Assembly: GCF_000833605.1 (NCBI RefSeq)
Contig: NZ_JXTG01000002.1
Location: 186,001-250,000 of the forward strand
Source: Anoxybacillus ayderensis
GTDB lineage: Bacteria > Bacillota > Bacilli > Bacillales > Anoxybacillaceae
Reading direction: 5' to 3'
Length of the DNA: 64,000 nt
In this document: positions 46,763 through 57,790 of the stretch, one piece after another
Layout of the letters: each line of letters starts with the position of its first letter
How positions within the stretch are numbered: position 1 is the stretch's first letter
Notes under the pieces: generated by a model
Databases searched by the model: none
What the model was told of the DNA's origin: nothing
What the model saw: only the letters and a program-made list of their open reading frames with translations
Program-made: the position numbers and the translations under genes

Positions 46763-48574
46763 ATGGGACAACGCATTCCTGAGGAAACGGTTGAGCACAT
46801 TCGTCGCTCAGTCGATATTGTAGACATCATCCAACAGTATGTCTCACTAAAAAAGCAAGGACGCAACTACTTTGGGTTATGTCCCTTCCACGGGGAGAAA
46901 ACACCTTCTTTTTCTGTTTCACCAGAAAAGCAAATTTATCATTGTTTTGGCTGTGGAGCAGGCGGAAATGTGTTTTCGTTTTTGATGGACATCGAAGGGA
47001 TTACATTCATAGAGGCAGTAAAGCGATTAGCACCGCGAGCGAATGTCGATTTATCGCACGTCGTTGATGAGCATCCGACAGCGGAACGGAAAGAAACAGC
47101 GACGATGATTGCTGCGCATGAGTTATTAAAAAAGTTTTATCATCATTTGCTTATGCATACAAATGAAGGGGAAGAAGCATTAAACTATTTGCTTCAACGA
47201 GGCTTTACGCGCGAGCTCATTGAGCAGTTTGAAATTGGCTATGCTTTGCCGTCTTGGAATGCAGCTGTCACATTTTTAGCAAACAAAAGCTTCTCACTTC
47301 CGCTTATGGAACAGGCCGGACTCATTGTGAAAAAATCGGGAGAGGACTCATATTTTGATCGTTTCCGTCATCGCATTATGTTTCCCATCCATAACCATCA
47401 AGGAGAAACAGTTGCTTTTTCGGGGAGAGCGCTCGGAAACGAAGAGCCGAAGTATATGAATAGCCCCGAGACGCCAATTTTTAATAAACGCCATATTTTA
47501 TATCACTTTCATGAAGCGCGTTTGCCGATGCGTCAAAAACAGCAAGTGGTACTGTTTGAAGGATTTGCAGATGTGATTGCTGCTGTGCAAGCTGGCATTT
47601 CCCACGCTGTAGCAACGATGGGAACAGCTTTATCGGAAGAACAGGCGCGCATGCTTCGTCGCAATGCTTCATCGGTCATTGTTTGTTATGATGGCGATCG
47701 AGCGGGAATAGACGCTGCTTTGAGAGCATCGGAAACGCTCGTTGAAGCTGGCTGCTATGTAAAAGTCGCGATGATGCCAGATGGGCTCGACCCTGACGAG
47801 TATGTACGCCGATATGGCACGGATCGTTTTCGCCATCATGTGCTTGATGCCAGTTTGTCGCTGACAGCGTTTAAGCTTGAATATTTAAAGCGCGGCCGCC
47901 ATTTACAAAACGAAAGTGAGCGTCTTCGTTACATTGAAGAAGCAGTGAAAGAAATTAGCCGGTTATCTAATGCAATTGAAGCGGATTATTATTTACGACA
48001 ACTAGCTAATGAATTTTCCATTTCCATGGATGCGCTACGCGAGCAAATGATGGTTTATGGAAAAAAACAAGTCGAACAAAAGCAAGAACGTCGTGAAACG
48101 GTTGTTGTGCCTGTGAAGGCGAAACTGTTACCGGCTTTTCAAAAAGCAGAGCGGATGTTAATTGCTCATATGTTGCGCGATAAAGCAATCGCATTCGCTG
48201 TTCAAGAAGCGATTCAAGGCGCATTTAACGTCGAAGAACATCGCGCTATTGCCGCCTATTTATATGCGTTTTACGAAGAAGGACACGAACCCGATGTAAG
48301 CTCGTTACTTGAACGCATTCATGATCCGCAATTAAAGCGCATCGTTACAGAACTGTCTATGATGCCGATCAACGAAGACATCTCGTCAGCCGAGTTACGA
48401 GATTACATTCAATGCGTGCTCAATTACCCAAAAGAGCAGTTGCTCAAGCAAAAAGAAGCGCAGTTGCGCGATGCCGAACGGCAAAAAGATTATGAGCGCG
48501 CGAAACGCATTGCAAGCGAAATGATTGCGTTGCGAAAGTCTTTGCATTTTGGAAGGAGGGGAATAAATGGCTGA
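46763..48574 (+). CDS. dnaG: DNA primase DnaG
   Basis: 603 residues. Seen: an N-terminal zinc-binding domain ([12 protein letters not shown] then [11 protein letters not shown]), RNA polymerase-like core ([20 protein letters not shown]), TOPRIM motifs ([31 protein letters not shown]), and a C-terminal DnaB-interaction domain. Makes replication primers. ATG 46763 has only a distant GGAG; the next gene overlaps by 8 bp, giving dnaG-rpoD coupling. Confidence 0.97.
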   Translation: MGQRIPEETVEHIRRSVDIVDIIQQYVSLKKQGRNYFGLCPFHGEKTPSFSVSPEKQIYHCFGCGAGGNVFSFLMDIEGITFIEAVKRLAPRANVDLSHVVDEHPTAERKETATMIAAHELLKKFYHHLLMHTNEGEEALNYLLQRGFTRELIEQFEIGYALPSWNAAVTFLANKSFSLPLMEQAGLIVKKSGEDSYFDRFRHRIMFPIHNHQGETVAFSGRALGNEEPKYMNSPETPIFNKRHILYHFHEARLPMRQKQQVVLFEGFADVIAAVQAGISHAVATMGTALSEEQARMLRRNASSVIVCYDGDRAGIDAALRASETLVEAGCYVKVAMMPDGLDPDEYVRRYGTDRFRHHVLDASLSLTAFKLEYLKRGRHLQNESERLRYIEEAVKEISRLSNAIEADYYLRQLANEFSISMDALREQMMVYGKKQVEQKQERRETVVVPVKAKLLPAFQKAERMLIAHMLRDKAIAFAVQEAIQGAFNVEEHRAIAAYLYAFYEEGHEPDVSSLLERIHDPQLKRIVTELSMMPINEDISSAELRDYIQCVLNYPKEQLLKQKEAQLRDAERQKDYERAKRIASEMIALRKSLHFGRRGING

Positions 48575-49685
48575 AAAGTCAACACATTCCGATTTAACGT
48601 TAGAACAAGCAAAAGAACAATTAGTCGAGCTAGGTAAAAAACGTGGCGTTCTTACCTATGAAGAAATCGCTGAGCGATTATCTGCATTTGATCTTGATTC
48701 CGATCAAATGGATGAATATTATGAGTATTTAAATGAACAAGGGATCGAAGTCGTCGCCGAGTCTGATTTAGATGAGGCAGATTTAGACGACCCAGACTTC
48801 GATGATTTAAAAGACGAAGAGTTCGATTTAAATGATTTAAGCGTTCCTCCAGGGGTAAAGATTAACGACCCTGTTCGCATGTATTTAAAAGAAATTGGTC
48901 GCGTACCGCTATTATCAGCAGAAGAAGAAATTGAGCTAGCGAAACGCATTGAACAAGGAGACGAAGAAGCAAAACGTCGTCTAGCTGAGGCAAACCTTCG
49001 CCTCGTCGTTAGCATTGCGAAACGTTACGTTGGTCGCGGCATGCTTTTCCTTGACTTAATTCAAGAAGGAAATATGGGTTTAATTAAAGCGGTCGAAAAA
49101 TTCGATTACCGCAAAGGATATAAATTTAGCACATATGCAACATGGTGGATTCGCCAAGCGATTACTCGTGCCATTGCTGACCAAGCGCGTACGATCCGTA
49201 TTCCTGTTCATATGGTTGAAACGATTAACAAGCTTATTCGCGTTCAACGTCAACTTTTACAAGACCTCGGCCGCGAGCCATCTCCTGAAGAAATTGCGGA
49301 AGAGATGGACTTAACACCGGAAAAAGTACGCGAAATTTTAAAAATTGCCCAAGAGCCTGTATCGCTTGAAACGCCAATTGGCGAAGAAGACGACTCTCAT
49401 TTAGGCGACTTTATTGAAGACCAAGATGCGACATCTCCAGCTGAACACGCAGCGTATGAGCTGTTAAAAGAACAACTCGAAGATGTGTTAGATACGTTAA
49501 CAGACCGAGAAGAAAATGTGCTTCGTCTTCGTTTTGGTCTTGATGATGGACGTACGCGAACGCTTGAAGAAGTGGGCAAAGTGTTTGGTGTTACGCGCGA
49601 ACGCATTCGCCAAATTGAAGCAAAAGCGTTGCGAAAACTACGCCACCCAAGCCGTAGCAAACGTTTAAAAGACTTTTTAGAATAA
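48567..49685 (+). CDS. rpoD: RNA polymerase primary sigma factor SigA
   Basis: 372 residues, ATG after GGAGGGGAATAA. Seen: acidic region 1, region 1.2 ([16 protein letters not shown]), region 2 ([49 protein letters not shown]), region 3, and region 4 ([20 protein letters not shown]). The housekeeping sigma factor, in the conserved dnaG-rpoD unit. Confidence 0.98.
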   Translation: MAEKSTHSDLTLEQAKEQLVELGKKRGVLTYEEIAERLSAFDLDSDQMDEYYEYLNEQGIEVVAESDLDEADLDDPDFDDLKDEEFDLNDLSVPPGVKINDPVRMYLKEIGRVPLLSAEEEIELAKRIEQGDEEAKRRLAEANLRLVVSIAKRYVGRGMLFLDLIQEGNMGLIKAVEKFDYRKGYKFSTYATWWIRQAITRAIADQARTIRIPVHMVETINKLIRVQRQLLQDLGREPSPEEIAEEMDLTPEKVREILKIAQEPVSLETPIGEEDDSHLGDFIEDQDATSPAEHAAYELLKEQLEDVLDTLTDREENVLRLRFGLDDGRTRTLEEVGKVFGVTRERIRQIEAKALRKLRHPSRSKRLKDFLE

Positions 49686-49694
49686 CCGTTTACA

Positions 49695-49739
49695 AGAAAT
49701 AGTTTACTTCTTACAATGGAAGTAAGCTATTTCTTTATT
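49695..49739 (+). terminator. Terminator of dnaG-rpoD
   Basis: AGAAATAG followed by TTTACTTC (49695-49710) faces GAAGTAAGCTATTTCT (49719-49734), a long stem with one mismatch, then TTATTT. Confidence 0.8.
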
Positions 49740-49759
49740 TAGGAAGGAATGCGTATTCA

Positions 49760-50293
49760 ATGGAACAAAAACGAAAAGAAATCATTATTAATGAAATTAA
49801 ATATTGGAAACAAACGCGATTGCTGCCGGAACAATATTGCGATTTTTTGCTTGCGTTGTACACGGAAGGAAATCGCGACGATGTTGAGACACAAACGAAG
49901 CAAGTTCCAGCGTGGGCGATTCGTGCAACCGCAGTGATGATCGGTATATGTTTACTTTTCGCCCTTCTTGTCATTTATTTTACTGAATTGTCGTTCGTTT
50001 TGCAAACGCTCATTTTGTCACTTTTTGTCATAATTTGTTTTGTTTCTGTTCGTTTTTTTGCAAAACATAAAATCGTTGTTCATATGGCTCTTATCGGTGG
50101 CGCTTTATCACTTCTTCTGCTTTCTATTCGCGCGTGCGATGTTTATTTTTCTGGAAGTATGGGGGCATTAGCGATTGCTGTGATGGGCAACTGTTTCGTC
50201 TGGTTGTTCATCGGTTGGCGTTTTTCACTTATGTATTTTGTCATTTCGGGCGTGGTCGGCATCGTTCTTCTTTTTTCTTCATTTTTCATTTAA
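49760..50293 (+). CDS. Membrane protein of unknown function
   Basis: 177 residues. Seen: a soluble N-terminus (EIKYWKQTRLLPEQYCDFLLALYTE split as one helical unit) resembling the start of DUF2157-type proteins, then about five to six membrane helices with few charges. It lies between rpoD and cccA with its own AGGAAGG site. I do not recognise a characterised homologue, and the C-terminus ends within a helix. Confidence 0.7.
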   Translation: MEQKRKEIIINEIKYWKQTRLLPEQYCDFLLALYTEGNRDDVETQTKQVPAWAIRATAVMIGICLLFALLVIYFTELSFVLQTLILSLFVIICFVSVRFFAKHKIVVHMALIGGALSLLLLSIRACDVYFSGSMGALAIAVMGNCFVWLFIGWRFSLMYFVISGVVGIVLLFSSFFI

Positions 50294-50404
50294 AAAAAAT
50301 TTACATACAGGGCTTTTCCTTTATGGGAATTTAAAGTACAATAAAATTGTTTGTAACGTTTTCATTTTGAAAAACATGCTTTATTACATAAGGGAGGGTA
50401 AAGT

Positions 50405-50767
50405 ATGAATCGCAATCCGTTAATCCCATTTGCACTCATTATGGTAATGGGAATTGGTCTCATTTTCTTTCTGTCTGTGAAAGGCCTTGGGGATATGAAA
50501 GAAGTTGCGAAAGAGAAAGAAGGCGGCGCGAAGACAGAAGAAACAGCAGCTGCAGGTCCAGAAGACATTTACAAAAAAAGCTGTGTTGCATGTCACGGTG
50601 CGAACTATGAAGGTGGCGTTGGTCCGGCATTAAAAGGTATCGGTGATCGTCTATCTGTTGACCAAATTAAAGACGTGCTAGTAAACGGTCGCGGAAGCAT
50701 GCCGGGTGGCTTGGTGCCTGCAGATCAAGCAGAAGAAATGGCAAAATGGCTTGCTGAATTAAAATAA
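50405..50767 (+). CDS. cccA: Cytochrome c-550, membrane-anchored
   Basis: 120 residues. Seen: an N-terminal membrane anchor (FALIMVMGIGLIFFLSV), an Ala/Glu-rich linker, the heme-binding CVACH with GANYEGGVGPAL, and a probable axial methionine in GSMPGG. A small c-type cytochrome on the outer face of the membrane. Position after rpoD matches B. subtilis cccA. Confidence 0.93.
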   Translation: MNRNPLIPFALIMVMGIGLIFFLSVKGLGDMKEVAKEKEGGAKTEETAAAGPEDIYKKSCVACHGANYEGGVGPALKGIGDRLSVDQIKDVLVNGRGSMPGGLVPADQAEEMAKWLAELK

Positions 50768-50780
50768 GCGGAGAAGAAAG

Positions 50781-50811
50781 ATCCCTTTACTTCGGTGAAG
50801 GGATTTTTCGT
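50781..50811 (+). terminator. Terminator of cccA
   Basis: A 10-bp stem, ATCCCTTTAC / GTGAAGGGAT (one G-T pair) with a TTCG tetraloop (50781-50804), then TTTTC. Confidence 0.88.
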
Positions 50812-50858
50812 TTCTTATAAAACATGATAAACTGAAGAAAAAAGTGTGGTGATTGATC

Positions 50859-51563
50859 GTGAACGAATTACAGTTATCTAAGCGATTGCAAACAGTTGTT
50901 TCATTTATTCCAAAAGGAAGCGTACTAGCGGACATCGGTTCAGATCATGCGTATTTGCCGTGTTATGCGTATTTGCACGGATACATAACAAAAGCAGTTG
51001 CAGGGGAAGTGGCGGACGGACCGTTTCGTTCTGCCAAACAACAAGTCGAAAAGTGTGGGCTTTCTCACGTCATTTCCGTTCGAAAAGGGGATGGGCTACA
51101 AGTTGTGGCGCCGAATGAAGTCGATTGTGTAACGATCGCAGGGATGGGAGGAACGCTCATCTCAAACATTTTAGAAGCAGGAAAGGAAAAATTGACATCC
51201 GTTCAACGTTTAATTTTACAGCCAAATGTCGGTGCACATATTGTGCGAAAATGGTTGCTAGAAAATGAGTGGGAATTAATTGATGAACGCATTTTAGAGG
51301 AAGATGGGCAAATGTATGAAGTGCTCGTTGCAGAGCGTGGCGACCCTTATCGTCCGTACACGCAGCTTCATGTTGAACTGTTGCTCGGTCCGTTTTTACT
51401 AAAAGAACGAAACGAAGTATTTGAAAAAAAATGGGCGATGGAAATGAAGCATTGGCAAAACGTTATCGAGCAATTGAAATATGCGAAAACGGAAGATGCA
51501 GTCAAAAAGAGACAACAATTTGTTGACACATTACAAATGGTAGAGGAGGTTTTGAAGCGATGA
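50859..51563 (+). CDS. trmK: tRNA (adenine22-N1)-methyltransferase TrmK
   Basis: 234 residues from GTG 50859; TTG 50853 is in frame. Seen: the SAM motif SVLADIGSDHAYLP, an IAGMGG loop, LILQPNVG, and a C-terminal coiled coil. Methylates A22 of tRNA. Its stop overlaps the next gene's ATG by 4 bp. Confidence 0.94.
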   Translation: MNELQLSKRLQTVVSFIPKGSVLADIGSDHAYLPCYAYLHGYITKAVAGEVADGPFRSAKQQVEKCGLSHVISVRKGDGLQVVAPNEVDCVTIAGMGGTLISNILEAGKEKLTSVQRLILQPNVGAHIVRKWLLENEWELIDERILEEDGQMYEVLVAERGDPYRPYTQLHVELLLGPFLLKERNEVFEKKWAMEMKHWQNVIEQLKYAKTEDAVKKRQQFVDTLQMVEEVLKR

Positions 51564-52678
51564 AGACACCAAACGGATATGAAGTCATTCAACTATTTGA
51601 ACAGTTTGCCCCAAAACATTTGGCGATGGAAGACGATAAAATCGGGTTACAAATCGGCACGCTAAATAAACCGATTCGCCGTATCATGATTACGTTAGAT
51701 GTATTAGAACATGTTGTCGATGAAGCGATCGAACAAAACATTGATTTAATCATTGCGCACCATCCGCCCATTTTTCGTCCACTTAAACATATTGTTACCG
51801 ATCAGCCGTACGGTCGTATGATTGAAAAATGTATAAAACATAATATTGCGATTTATGCGGCGCATACAAATTTAGATATTGCAAAAGGAGGGGTAAATGA
51901 TTGGCTCGCTGAAGCGCTTCAGTTGCAAAACGTTGACGTCCTTGTTCCGACGTATGAAGAACCGCTGAAAAAGCTTGTTGTATATGTGCCGCGTACACAT
52001 GCGGATGCGGTGAGAAAAGCGATTGGTGATGCGGGGGCTGGACATATCGGAAATTATAGCCATTGTACATTTAATAGCGAAGGAATCGGAACGTTTCGAC
52101 CAGAAGAAGGAGCTAATCCGTTTATCGGTCAACAAGGAACGTTAGAAACAGTGGAAGAAGTGCGCATAGAAACGGTTGTTCCTGCGCGTCTGCAAAGAAA
52201 AGTTGTTCAAGCGATGTTACAAGCACATCCGTACGAAGAAGTGGCATATGATATATATCCGCTTGAAAATAAAGGAACGACATATGGGCTTGGACGAATT
52301 GGGACGTTAAGCGAAGAAATGACATTGCAACAATTTGCTGAACATGTCAAACTTGCATTGCGTGTACCGGCTGTTCGTGTCGTTGGCGAATTGACGAGTC
52401 GTGTACGAAAAGTTGCAGTTATCGGTGGAGATGGAAATAAATATATTCATCAAGCAAAAATGAGCGGTGCGGATGTGTACGTCACTGGCGACTTATATTA
52501 TCATGTCGCCCATGATGCGTTAATGTTAGGTTTGAATGTCGTTGATCCGGGACATCATGTCGAAAAAGTGATGAAAGAAGGGGTGGCGAACGTATTAAAA
52601 ACGATGTTTACGCAACAAAAATTTGATGTCGATATATACGTATCACAAGCTCATACGGAACCGTTTACGTTTATATAG
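51560..52678 (+). CDS. NIF3-family dinuclear metal protein (YqfO)
   Basis: 372 residues, longer than E. coli YbgI because of an inserted PII-like middle domain (VVYVPRTHADAVRKAIGDAGAG in two parts, HPYEEVAYDIYPL). Seen metal-binding segments: IIAHHPPIF, AAHTNLDIAKGG and DPGHHVEKVMKEG. Annotated across the family as GTP cyclohydrolase I type 2-like, but the activity is not settled. Coupled to trmK. Confidence 0.9.
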   Translation: MKTPNGYEVIQLFEQFAPKHLAMEDDKIGLQIGTLNKPIRRIMITLDVLEHVVDEAIEQNIDLIIAHHPPIFRPLKHIVTDQPYGRMIEKCIKHNIAIYAAHTNLDIAKGGVNDWLAEALQLQNVDVLVPTYEEPLKKLVVYVPRTHADAVRKAIGDAGAGHIGNYSHCTFNSEGIGTFRPEEGANPFIGQQGTLETVEEVRIETVVPARLQRKVVQAMLQAHPYEEVAYDIYPLENKGTTYGLGRIGTLSEEMTLQQFAEHVKLALRVPAVRVVGELTSRVRKVAVIGGDGNKYIHQAKMSGADVYVTGDLYYHVAHDALMLGLNVVDPGHHVEKVMKEGVANVLKTMFTQQKFDVDIYVSQAHTEPFTFI

Positions 52679-52680
52679 AA

Positions 52681-52708
52681 AAGAGGCTTATTCGCCTCTT
52701 TTTTTTAC
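52681..52708. terminator. Bidirectional terminator between the NIF3 gene and ispH
   Basis: AAGAGGC and GCCTCTT arms around a TTATTC loop, flanked by A and a run of eight T. The two genes converge here. Confidence 0.8.
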
Positions 52709-53635
52709 TTTTGGTAAAATTTTTGTAAGCGGAACTTTTCGTTCTCTTTTCCATGTTTCAGGATTGTTCGGGTCAAACTGTTCCAAAAAGTCAATGACTT
52801 CTTTTGTAATCGGTGTCGGTGTAGATGCGCCGGCAGTAACTGCTACTTTTTTGGCGTCTTTAATCCATTCGATGTCGATTTCAGTCACATCCGCTACACG
52901 ATATGCCTTCGTTCCAGCAATTTCTTCAGATACTTGAGCAAGTCGGTTTGAATTATTGCTTCTCGGATCACCGACAACGATCGTGACATCTGCTTCTTTT
53001 GCTTGTTCAGCGACTGCTTCTTGCCGCACTTGTGTCGCTAAACAAATCTCACGATGCATTTCAACATGTGGATATTTTTCTTTTACTTTTTCCATAATAT
53101 GTGCAACGTCCCATTGGCTCATTGTCGTTTGGTTCGTCACAATAATATGTTTTGCTTGAATATTTAGTTGTTCTACATCTTCAGGTTTTTCAATTAAATG
53201 AACGGCGTGTGGCGCAACGCCGACAGCCCCTTCTGGTTCAGGGTGCCCTTTTTTTCCGATGTAAATGACTTCGTATCCGTTCGCTACTTTTTCGCGAATA
53301 AGCTCGTGTGTTTTTGTCACATCTGGGCATGTAGCGTCAATAGTGACAAGCCCTTTTTCTCTTGCTCGCTGTTTTACTTCAGGTGAAACGCCGTGAGCAG
53401 TAAAAATGACTGTGCCGCGATCGATGTTTTCTAAAATTTCAAGTCGATTCGGACCGTCAAGTGTAATAATTCCTTCTTCTGCAAACGCATCTGTCACATG
53501 TTTATTATGAACGATCATGCCTAAAATGTAGATCGGTCTTGGCAGCGTCGGATCGAGAGCGGCGTTGCGGGCGATGACCATCGCATCAACGACTCCGTAA
53601 CAATATCCGCGTGGCGTAATTTTAATGACTTCCAT
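52688..53635 (-). CDS. ispH: 4-hydroxy-3-methylbut-2-enyl diphosphate reductase IspH
   Basis: 315 residues. Seen: three Fe-S cysteines in [22 protein letters not shown] and [10 protein letters not shown], plus [19 protein letters not shown] and [10 protein letters not shown]. The last step of the MEP isoprenoid pathway; ispG is also in the window. AAGAAGGAGCGATCC precedes the ATG. Confidence 0.96.
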   Translation of the reverse strand: MEVIKITPRGYCYGVVDAMVIARNAALDPTLPRPIYILGMIVHNKHVTDAFAEEGIITLDGPNRLEILENIDRGTVIFTAHGVSPEVKQRAREKGLVTIDATCPDVTKTHELIREKVANGYEVIYIGKKGHPEPEGAVGVAPHAVHLIEKPEDVEQLNIQAKHIIVTNQTTMSQWDVAHIMEKVKEKYPHVEMHREICLATQVRQEAVAEQAKEADVTIVVGDPRSNNSNRLAQVSEEIAGTKAYRVADVTEIDIEWIKDAKKVAVTAGASTPTPITKEVIDFLEQFDPNNPETWKRERKVPLTKILPKVKKRGE

Positions 53636-53702
53636 ATGGATCGCTCCTTCTTGGCGTGTTTGTCGTATTCATTATATAAAAGAAGGAGCGAACATACAAA
53701 AG

Positions 53703-54158
53703 TTAAATATATAGTTTTGGCACAGATTTCCCTTTTTCATTCGTTTTTTCTTGTTTTCGTTCGCGTTTTTGTTTTTTTAGGGGTTGTTGCTCTGTCGTTG
53801 CCGCGCTCGTTGCGCGTGCTGTTTCGTTTGTTTCGCTTGCTGTTTTAGTTGTTTCGTTTGTTGTGTCTGATTGTTTAAATTCGCGAAAAAGGCGCATCAT
53901 CGACGGAACGCTTTTAATGAGTGGACCGTATTGTTGCACCATTGGTGTAATCGTTTGGACCATGTTTAACATTTTTTGTACATTCGTTAACATTGAATCG
54001 ATACTTGGCAATGCACCGCCAGCACCAAACGTTTGAGCAGGAAATTGGCTGCCAAACAATCGGGAAAACATGCCCCCTTGTGCTTGGCGCATCATCGGTT
54101 GCTGCCACATAGGCGGCATAGGCGAACGGGAAGGTGGAAACATAAATGGATGTCGCAA
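53703..54158 (-). CDS. yqfQ: YqfQ/VrrA family protein
   Basis: 151 residues from TTG 54158, chosen because AAAGGAGGAACTTCA sits just upstream. Seen: a Pro/Met/Gln-rich start (FMFPPSRSPMPPMWQQPM), a central conserved block (LTNVQKMLNMVQTITPMVQQ), and a low-complexity Thr/Glu/Ala tail ending in lysines. Position between ispH and cshB matches yqfQ (vrrA in B. anthracis). Function unknown. Confidence 0.8.
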   Translation of the reverse strand: MRHPFMFPPSRSPMPPMWQQPMMRQAQGGMFSRLFGSQFPAQTFGAGGALPSIDSMLTNVQKMLNMVQTITPMVQQYGPLIKSVPSMMRLFREFKQSDTTNETTKTASETNETARATSAATTEQQPLKKQKRERKQEKTNEKGKSVPKLYI

Positions 54159-54237
54159 TGAAGTTCCTCCTTTCTGTATAAAGTGAAGGTTTGCGCTTTT
54201 CTTATCTATACTACGATATGCAGAAAAGCTCATATAG

Positions 54238-54267
54238 TTGAATGAACCGTTTATGTTCGTATATAAT
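54238..54267 (+). promoter_or_regulatory. Sigma-A promoter of cshB
   Basis: TTGAAT (54238-54243), an 18-bp spacer, and TATAAT (54262-54267), 48 bp before the ATG. Confidence 0.65.
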
Positions 54268-54315
54268 ATGTAACTGGTCTATTTTTTTACTGAAGAAGAA
54301 AGGGGATGAGAAACT

Positions 54316-55593
54316 ATGTTTGAACGTTTTTCGTTTCATCCGTTTATTATAGAGGCGCTTCATCATTTAAAGTTTCATAAACCAACACCGATTCAAGAGC
54401 GTGTCATTCCCGCTGTCTTGCGTGGAGAGAGCGTGATCGGACAATCACAAACGGGAACAGGAAAGACGCATGCATATTTATTGCCAATCATCGAGCGCAT
54501 TGATCCACACGTTGAGGAAGTACAGGCGGTTATTACAGCGCCGACGCGTGAGTTAGCTACACAAATTTATCATGAAGTGTTAAAAATAACGAAATTTTGT
54601 CCAAATGATCATCGCATTACAGCGCGTTGTTTTGTCGGTGGAACGGATAAATTACGATCGATTGAAAAGTTGAAAACACAACCTCATATCGTCATTGGCA
54701 CGCCGGGGCGCGTGTATGATCTCGTTCGCGAACAAGCGCTATTTGTTCATACGGCTCGGATGCTTGTTATTGATGAGGCAGATGTCATGCTTGATATGGG
54801 ATTTATTACAGATGTCGACCAAGTGGCGGGACGAATGCCAGAAGATTTACAAATGCTCGTCTTTTCAGCGACGATTCCAGAAAAGTTAAAGCCGTTTTTG
54901 AAAAAATATATGGAGCACCCAACACATATTCATATTGCTCCGAAACAAGTGGCGGCACCAGCCATTGAACATATTTTAATCCCGCTTCGCCATCGTGATC
55001 GTTTGCAGCTTTTACACGATATATTAGTTAGTTACAACCCATATTTAGCGATTGTTTTTGTAAACACGCGTAAAACGGCCGATGAAGTAGCGAACGGTTT
55101 AATTGAAAAAGGATTAAAAGTAGGCGTGTTACATGGAGATTTAACTCCACGCGAGCGGAAAAAGATGATGAAAGCGATTCGTGATTTACAATTTCAATAC
55201 ATTGTCGCAACAGATTTGGCGGCGCGTGGAATTGATATTGAAGGCGTCAGCCACGTCATCAACTATGAACTGCCAACGGATTTAGATTTTTACGTACATC
55301 GTACGGGCCGAACGGGCCGTGCAGGTTATGCTGGTACGGCAACAACGATTTACGAACCATCTGATCAACATGCGCTAGTGAAGTTAGAGAAAAAGGGAAT
55401 TCATTTCCTTCATCGCGATTTCCGTCATGGCGAATGGATTGAGCTCGATGCATGGAACGGGCGGAAAAAAGAGAAAAAAGATGAAGTTGAGCAACTTGTT
55501 GAAAAAATAGCGAAAAAACAAAAGAAAGTCAAACCGGGATATAAGAAAAAATTGCGAGAACAGTTGAAAAAACAAAGAGCGAAAAAGAAATAA
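54316..55593 (+). CDS. cshB: DEAD-box RNA helicase CshB
   Basis: 425 residues. Seen: Q motif [26 protein letters not shown] (motif I), [23 protein letters not shown] ([10 protein letters not shown]), FSATI, and [10 protein letters not shown] (motif VI), with a lysine-rich tail. An RNA helicase linked to cold shock and RNA turnover. Located with nfo as in B. subtilis. Confidence 0.94.
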   Translation: MFERFSFHPFIIEALHHLKFHKPTPIQERVIPAVLRGESVIGQSQTGTGKTHAYLLPIIERIDPHVEEVQAVITAPTRELATQIYHEVLKITKFCPNDHRITARCFVGGTDKLRSIEKLKTQPHIVIGTPGRVYDLVREQALFVHTARMLVIDEADVMLDMGFITDVDQVAGRMPEDLQMLVFSATIPEKLKPFLKKYMEHPTHIHIAPKQVAAPAIEHILIPLRHRDRLQLLHDILVSYNPYLAIVFVNTRKTADEVANGLIEKGLKVGVLHGDLTPRERKKMMKAIRDLQFQYIVATDLAARGIDIEGVSHVINYELPTDLDFYVHRTGRTGRAGYAGTATTIYEPSDQHALVKLEKKGIHFLHRDFRHGEWIELDAWNGRKKEKKDEVEQLVEKIAKKQKKVKPGYKKKLREQLKKQRAKKK

Positions 55594-55606
55594 GGGAGAG
55601 AAAGAC

Positions 55607-56494
55607 GTGTTAAAAATCGGTTCACACGTATCGATGAGCGGAAAAGAAATGTTGTTAGCCGCAAGTAAAGAAGCAGTATCATATGGAGCAAATACGTTTA
55701 TGATTTATACCGGTGCGCCACAAAATACGAGACGTAAACCAATCGAAGAACTAAACATTGATCAAGGGCTTGCCCATATGAAACAACATGGGATTGAAGA
55801 AATTGTTGTGCACGCCCCTTACATTATTAATATCGGCAATACAATCAATGCAGACACGTTTTCGCTTGGCGTTTCTTTTTTACGTTCGGAAATCGAACGA
55901 ACAGAAGCGATTGGTGCGAAGCAGCTCGTCCTCCATCCTGGTGCGCACGTCGGTGCAGGCGCGGAAGCAGGCATTGCAAAAATTATTGAAGGGTTAAACG
56001 AAGTCATTACCAATGACCAACAAGTGCAAATTGCTTTAGAAACGATGGCAGGAAAAGGGTCTGAATGTGGCAGCCGCTTTGAAGAGTTAGCAAAAATCAT
56101 CGACGGTGTCACGCATAACGATAAGCTTTCTGTTTGTTTTGATACATGTCATACACACGATGCGGGATACGATATTGTGAACGATTTTGATGGCGTATTA
56201 GAACAATTTGATCGCATTATCGGGCTTGATCGTCTAAAAGTATTGCATATTAATGATAGTAAAAATCCGTGTGGAAGTCGGAAAGACCGTCATGAAAATA
56301 TCGGTTTTGGTTATATCGGTTTTGATGCGCTAAATTATATTGTTCATCATCCACAGCTTATGCACGTGCCAAAAATTTTAGAAACGCCATATGTTGGGGA
56401 GAAAAAAGATGCGAAACCGCCATATCAATTTGAAATCGCGATGTTGCGTGCGCAACAGTTTGACCGAAACGTTCGAGAAAAAATTATCGAGTAG
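55607..56494 (+). CDS. nfo: Endonuclease IV
   Basis: 295 residues, GTG start after GGGAGAGAAAGA. Seen: [77 protein letters not shown] split over metal-binding loops, and [17 protein letters not shown] three-zinc AP endonuclease for base excision repair, important in spores of relatives. Confidence 0.97.
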   Translation: MLKIGSHVSMSGKEMLLAASKEAVSYGANTFMIYTGAPQNTRRKPIEELNIDQGLAHMKQHGIEEIVVHAPYIINIGNTINADTFSLGVSFLRSEIERTEAIGAKQLVLHPGAHVGAGAEAGIAKIIEGLNEVITNDQQVQIALETMAGKGSECGSRFEELAKIIDGVTHNDKLSVCFDTCHTHDAGYDIVNDFDGVLEQFDRIIGLDRLKVLHINDSKNPCGSRKDRHENIGFGYIGFDALNYIVHHPQLMHVPKILETPYVGEKKDAKPPYQFEIAMLRAQQFDRNVREKIIE

Positions 56495-56518
56495 AAGGCT
56501 GTCTGTAGGCAGCCTTCT
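56493..56518. terminator. Bidirectional terminator between nfo and yqfT
   Basis: AGAAGGCTG (56493-56501) pairs with CAGCCTTCT (56510-56518), spanning the nfo stop and reaching the yqfT stop. T-rich flanks are short. Confidence 0.65.
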
Positions 56519-56772
56519 TACTGTATAAATTGTCGAATGAAGTCATTAGCTTGTTTAGCAAGTTGCGGTGATGTGCGCTGGGCGAGTTCGCGAATCCAAT
56601 TTTTCCTCGCTTGTTCATTAAACATATCGATCGTTTTTTCGCGCATCATTTGAATGATCGTTTCTGCGTCTTTTTGGGAAAGCGAAACGTTATATTCCTT
56701 GGCATACATCATTAATTCATTTGCGGTGATGGATTTCATTTTATGCTGGACGATTTTATGATACACATTCAC
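56518..56772 (-). CDS. yqfT: DUF2624 family protein YqfT
   Basis: 84 residues from GTG 56772 after AAGGAGGGATG. Seen: a soluble helical protein with ITANELMMYAKEYNVSLSQ and ARKNWIRELAQRTSPQLAKQ as the main conserved blocks. Position next to nfo matches yqfT. Function unknown. Confidence 0.85.
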   Translation of the reverse strand: MNVYHKIVQHKMKSITANELMMYAKEYNVSLSQKDAETIIQMMREKTIDMFNEQARKNWIRELAQRTSPQLAKQANDFIRQFIQ

Positions 56773-56856
56773 GTAACATCCCTCCTTATTTACCATATGA
56801 GAGGAAAGAAGGAAGGGTGCAATGGTATAATGAAATAGATGAAGGGGGAGATTTGT

Positions 56857-57732
56857 TTGAAAAGACAACATAAAAAAGAGACAATTGGCCATTTAATGTA
56901 TCGTGTTGTAATGATGACGATCGGTGCGACGCTTGCTGCGTTATCGATCGAATTGTTTTTAGTGCCTAATGAAATTATTGATGGTGGGGTCATCGGTATA
57001 TCGCTTATTCTTGATCGCATTCTTCCAAACTACGCATGGTTGAACTTTGCCACGCTTGTCATTTTACTCAATGCGCCGTTTATGTATTTCGGTTATAAAC
57101 AAATCGGAAAAACGTTTATGCTCTCTTCCCTCTATTCAATCGTTGTGTTAGCTGTGATGGAGCGGTTGTTTCATCATGTATCCCCTTTTACAACAGATTC
57201 CATTTTAGCAACGGTGTTTGGCGGAGCCATTCTTGGCGCAGGTGTAGGGCTCGTTATTCGCCACGGTGGTTCATTAGATGGCACAGAAATTTTAGGTATT
57301 TTAATGACGAAAAAGTTGCCGTTTTCTGTTGGAGAATTTGTCATGTTTACAAACGTTTTTATTTTTACTTGGGCTGCGTTTGTATTCGGACCGAAGCAAG
57401 CGATGTACTCCGTTTTAACTTATTATATCGCTTTTAAAACGATTGATACGGTCATTCAAGGATTAGATGAAACAAAAGCGGTGTTCATCGTATCAGATCG
57501 TTATGAAGAAGTGTCAGATGCTATTTTAAATCGACTTGGCCGTGGAACGACGAAGTTGATGGGAAAAGGCGGATATACGGACGAACAAAAAGAAGTGATT
57601 TATGCTGTTGTTACTCGTCTGGAAGTGACGAAGCTGAAATCAATTGTATATGAAATTGACCCAAATGCCTTTATTACGATTATGAATACACAAGAAGTGC
57701 GTGGAGCGAAATTTAAGTCTGCTATTCATTAA
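56857..57732 (+). CDS. YitT family membrane protein (YqfU)
   Basis: 291 residues from TTG 56857, spaced seven bases from GGGGGAG; ATG 56839 in frame lacks a site. Seen: five or so membrane helices ([24 protein letters not shown] loops) and a C-terminal DUF2179 domain ([32 protein letters not shown]). Probable transporter of unknown substrate. Next to the zinc genes but with a separate promoter ahead of zurA. Confidence 0.87.
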   Translation: MKRQHKKETIGHLMYRVVMMTIGATLAALSIELFLVPNEIIDGGVIGISLILDRILPNYAWLNFATLVILLNAPFMYFGYKQIGKTFMLSSLYSIVVLAVMERLFHHVSPFTTDSILATVFGGAILGAGVGLVIRHGGSLDGTEILGILMTKKLPFSVGEFVMFTNVFIFTWAAFVFGPKQAMYSVLTYYIAFKTIDTVIQGLDETKAVFIVSDRYEEVSDAILNRLGRGTTKLMGKGGYTDEQKEVIYAVVTRLEVTKLKSIVYEIDPNAFITIMNTQEVRGAKFKSAIH

Positions 57733-57747
57733 TGAAAACAAATGCGT

Positions 57748-57776
57748 TATACTATGAATCGGAATCATTTTGAATT
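57748..57776 (+). promoter_or_regulatory. Promoter and Zur box of the zurA operon
   Basis: TATACT (57748-57753) is followed by AATCGGAATCATTTTGAATT (57757-57776). The core TCGGAATCATTTTGA matches 11 of 14 defined positions of the B. subtilis Zur consensus TCGTAATNATTACGA. It covers the expected transcription start, so Zur binding should block initiation. Confidence 0.65.
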
Positions 57777-57790
57777 AAGGTGGTCAAACG

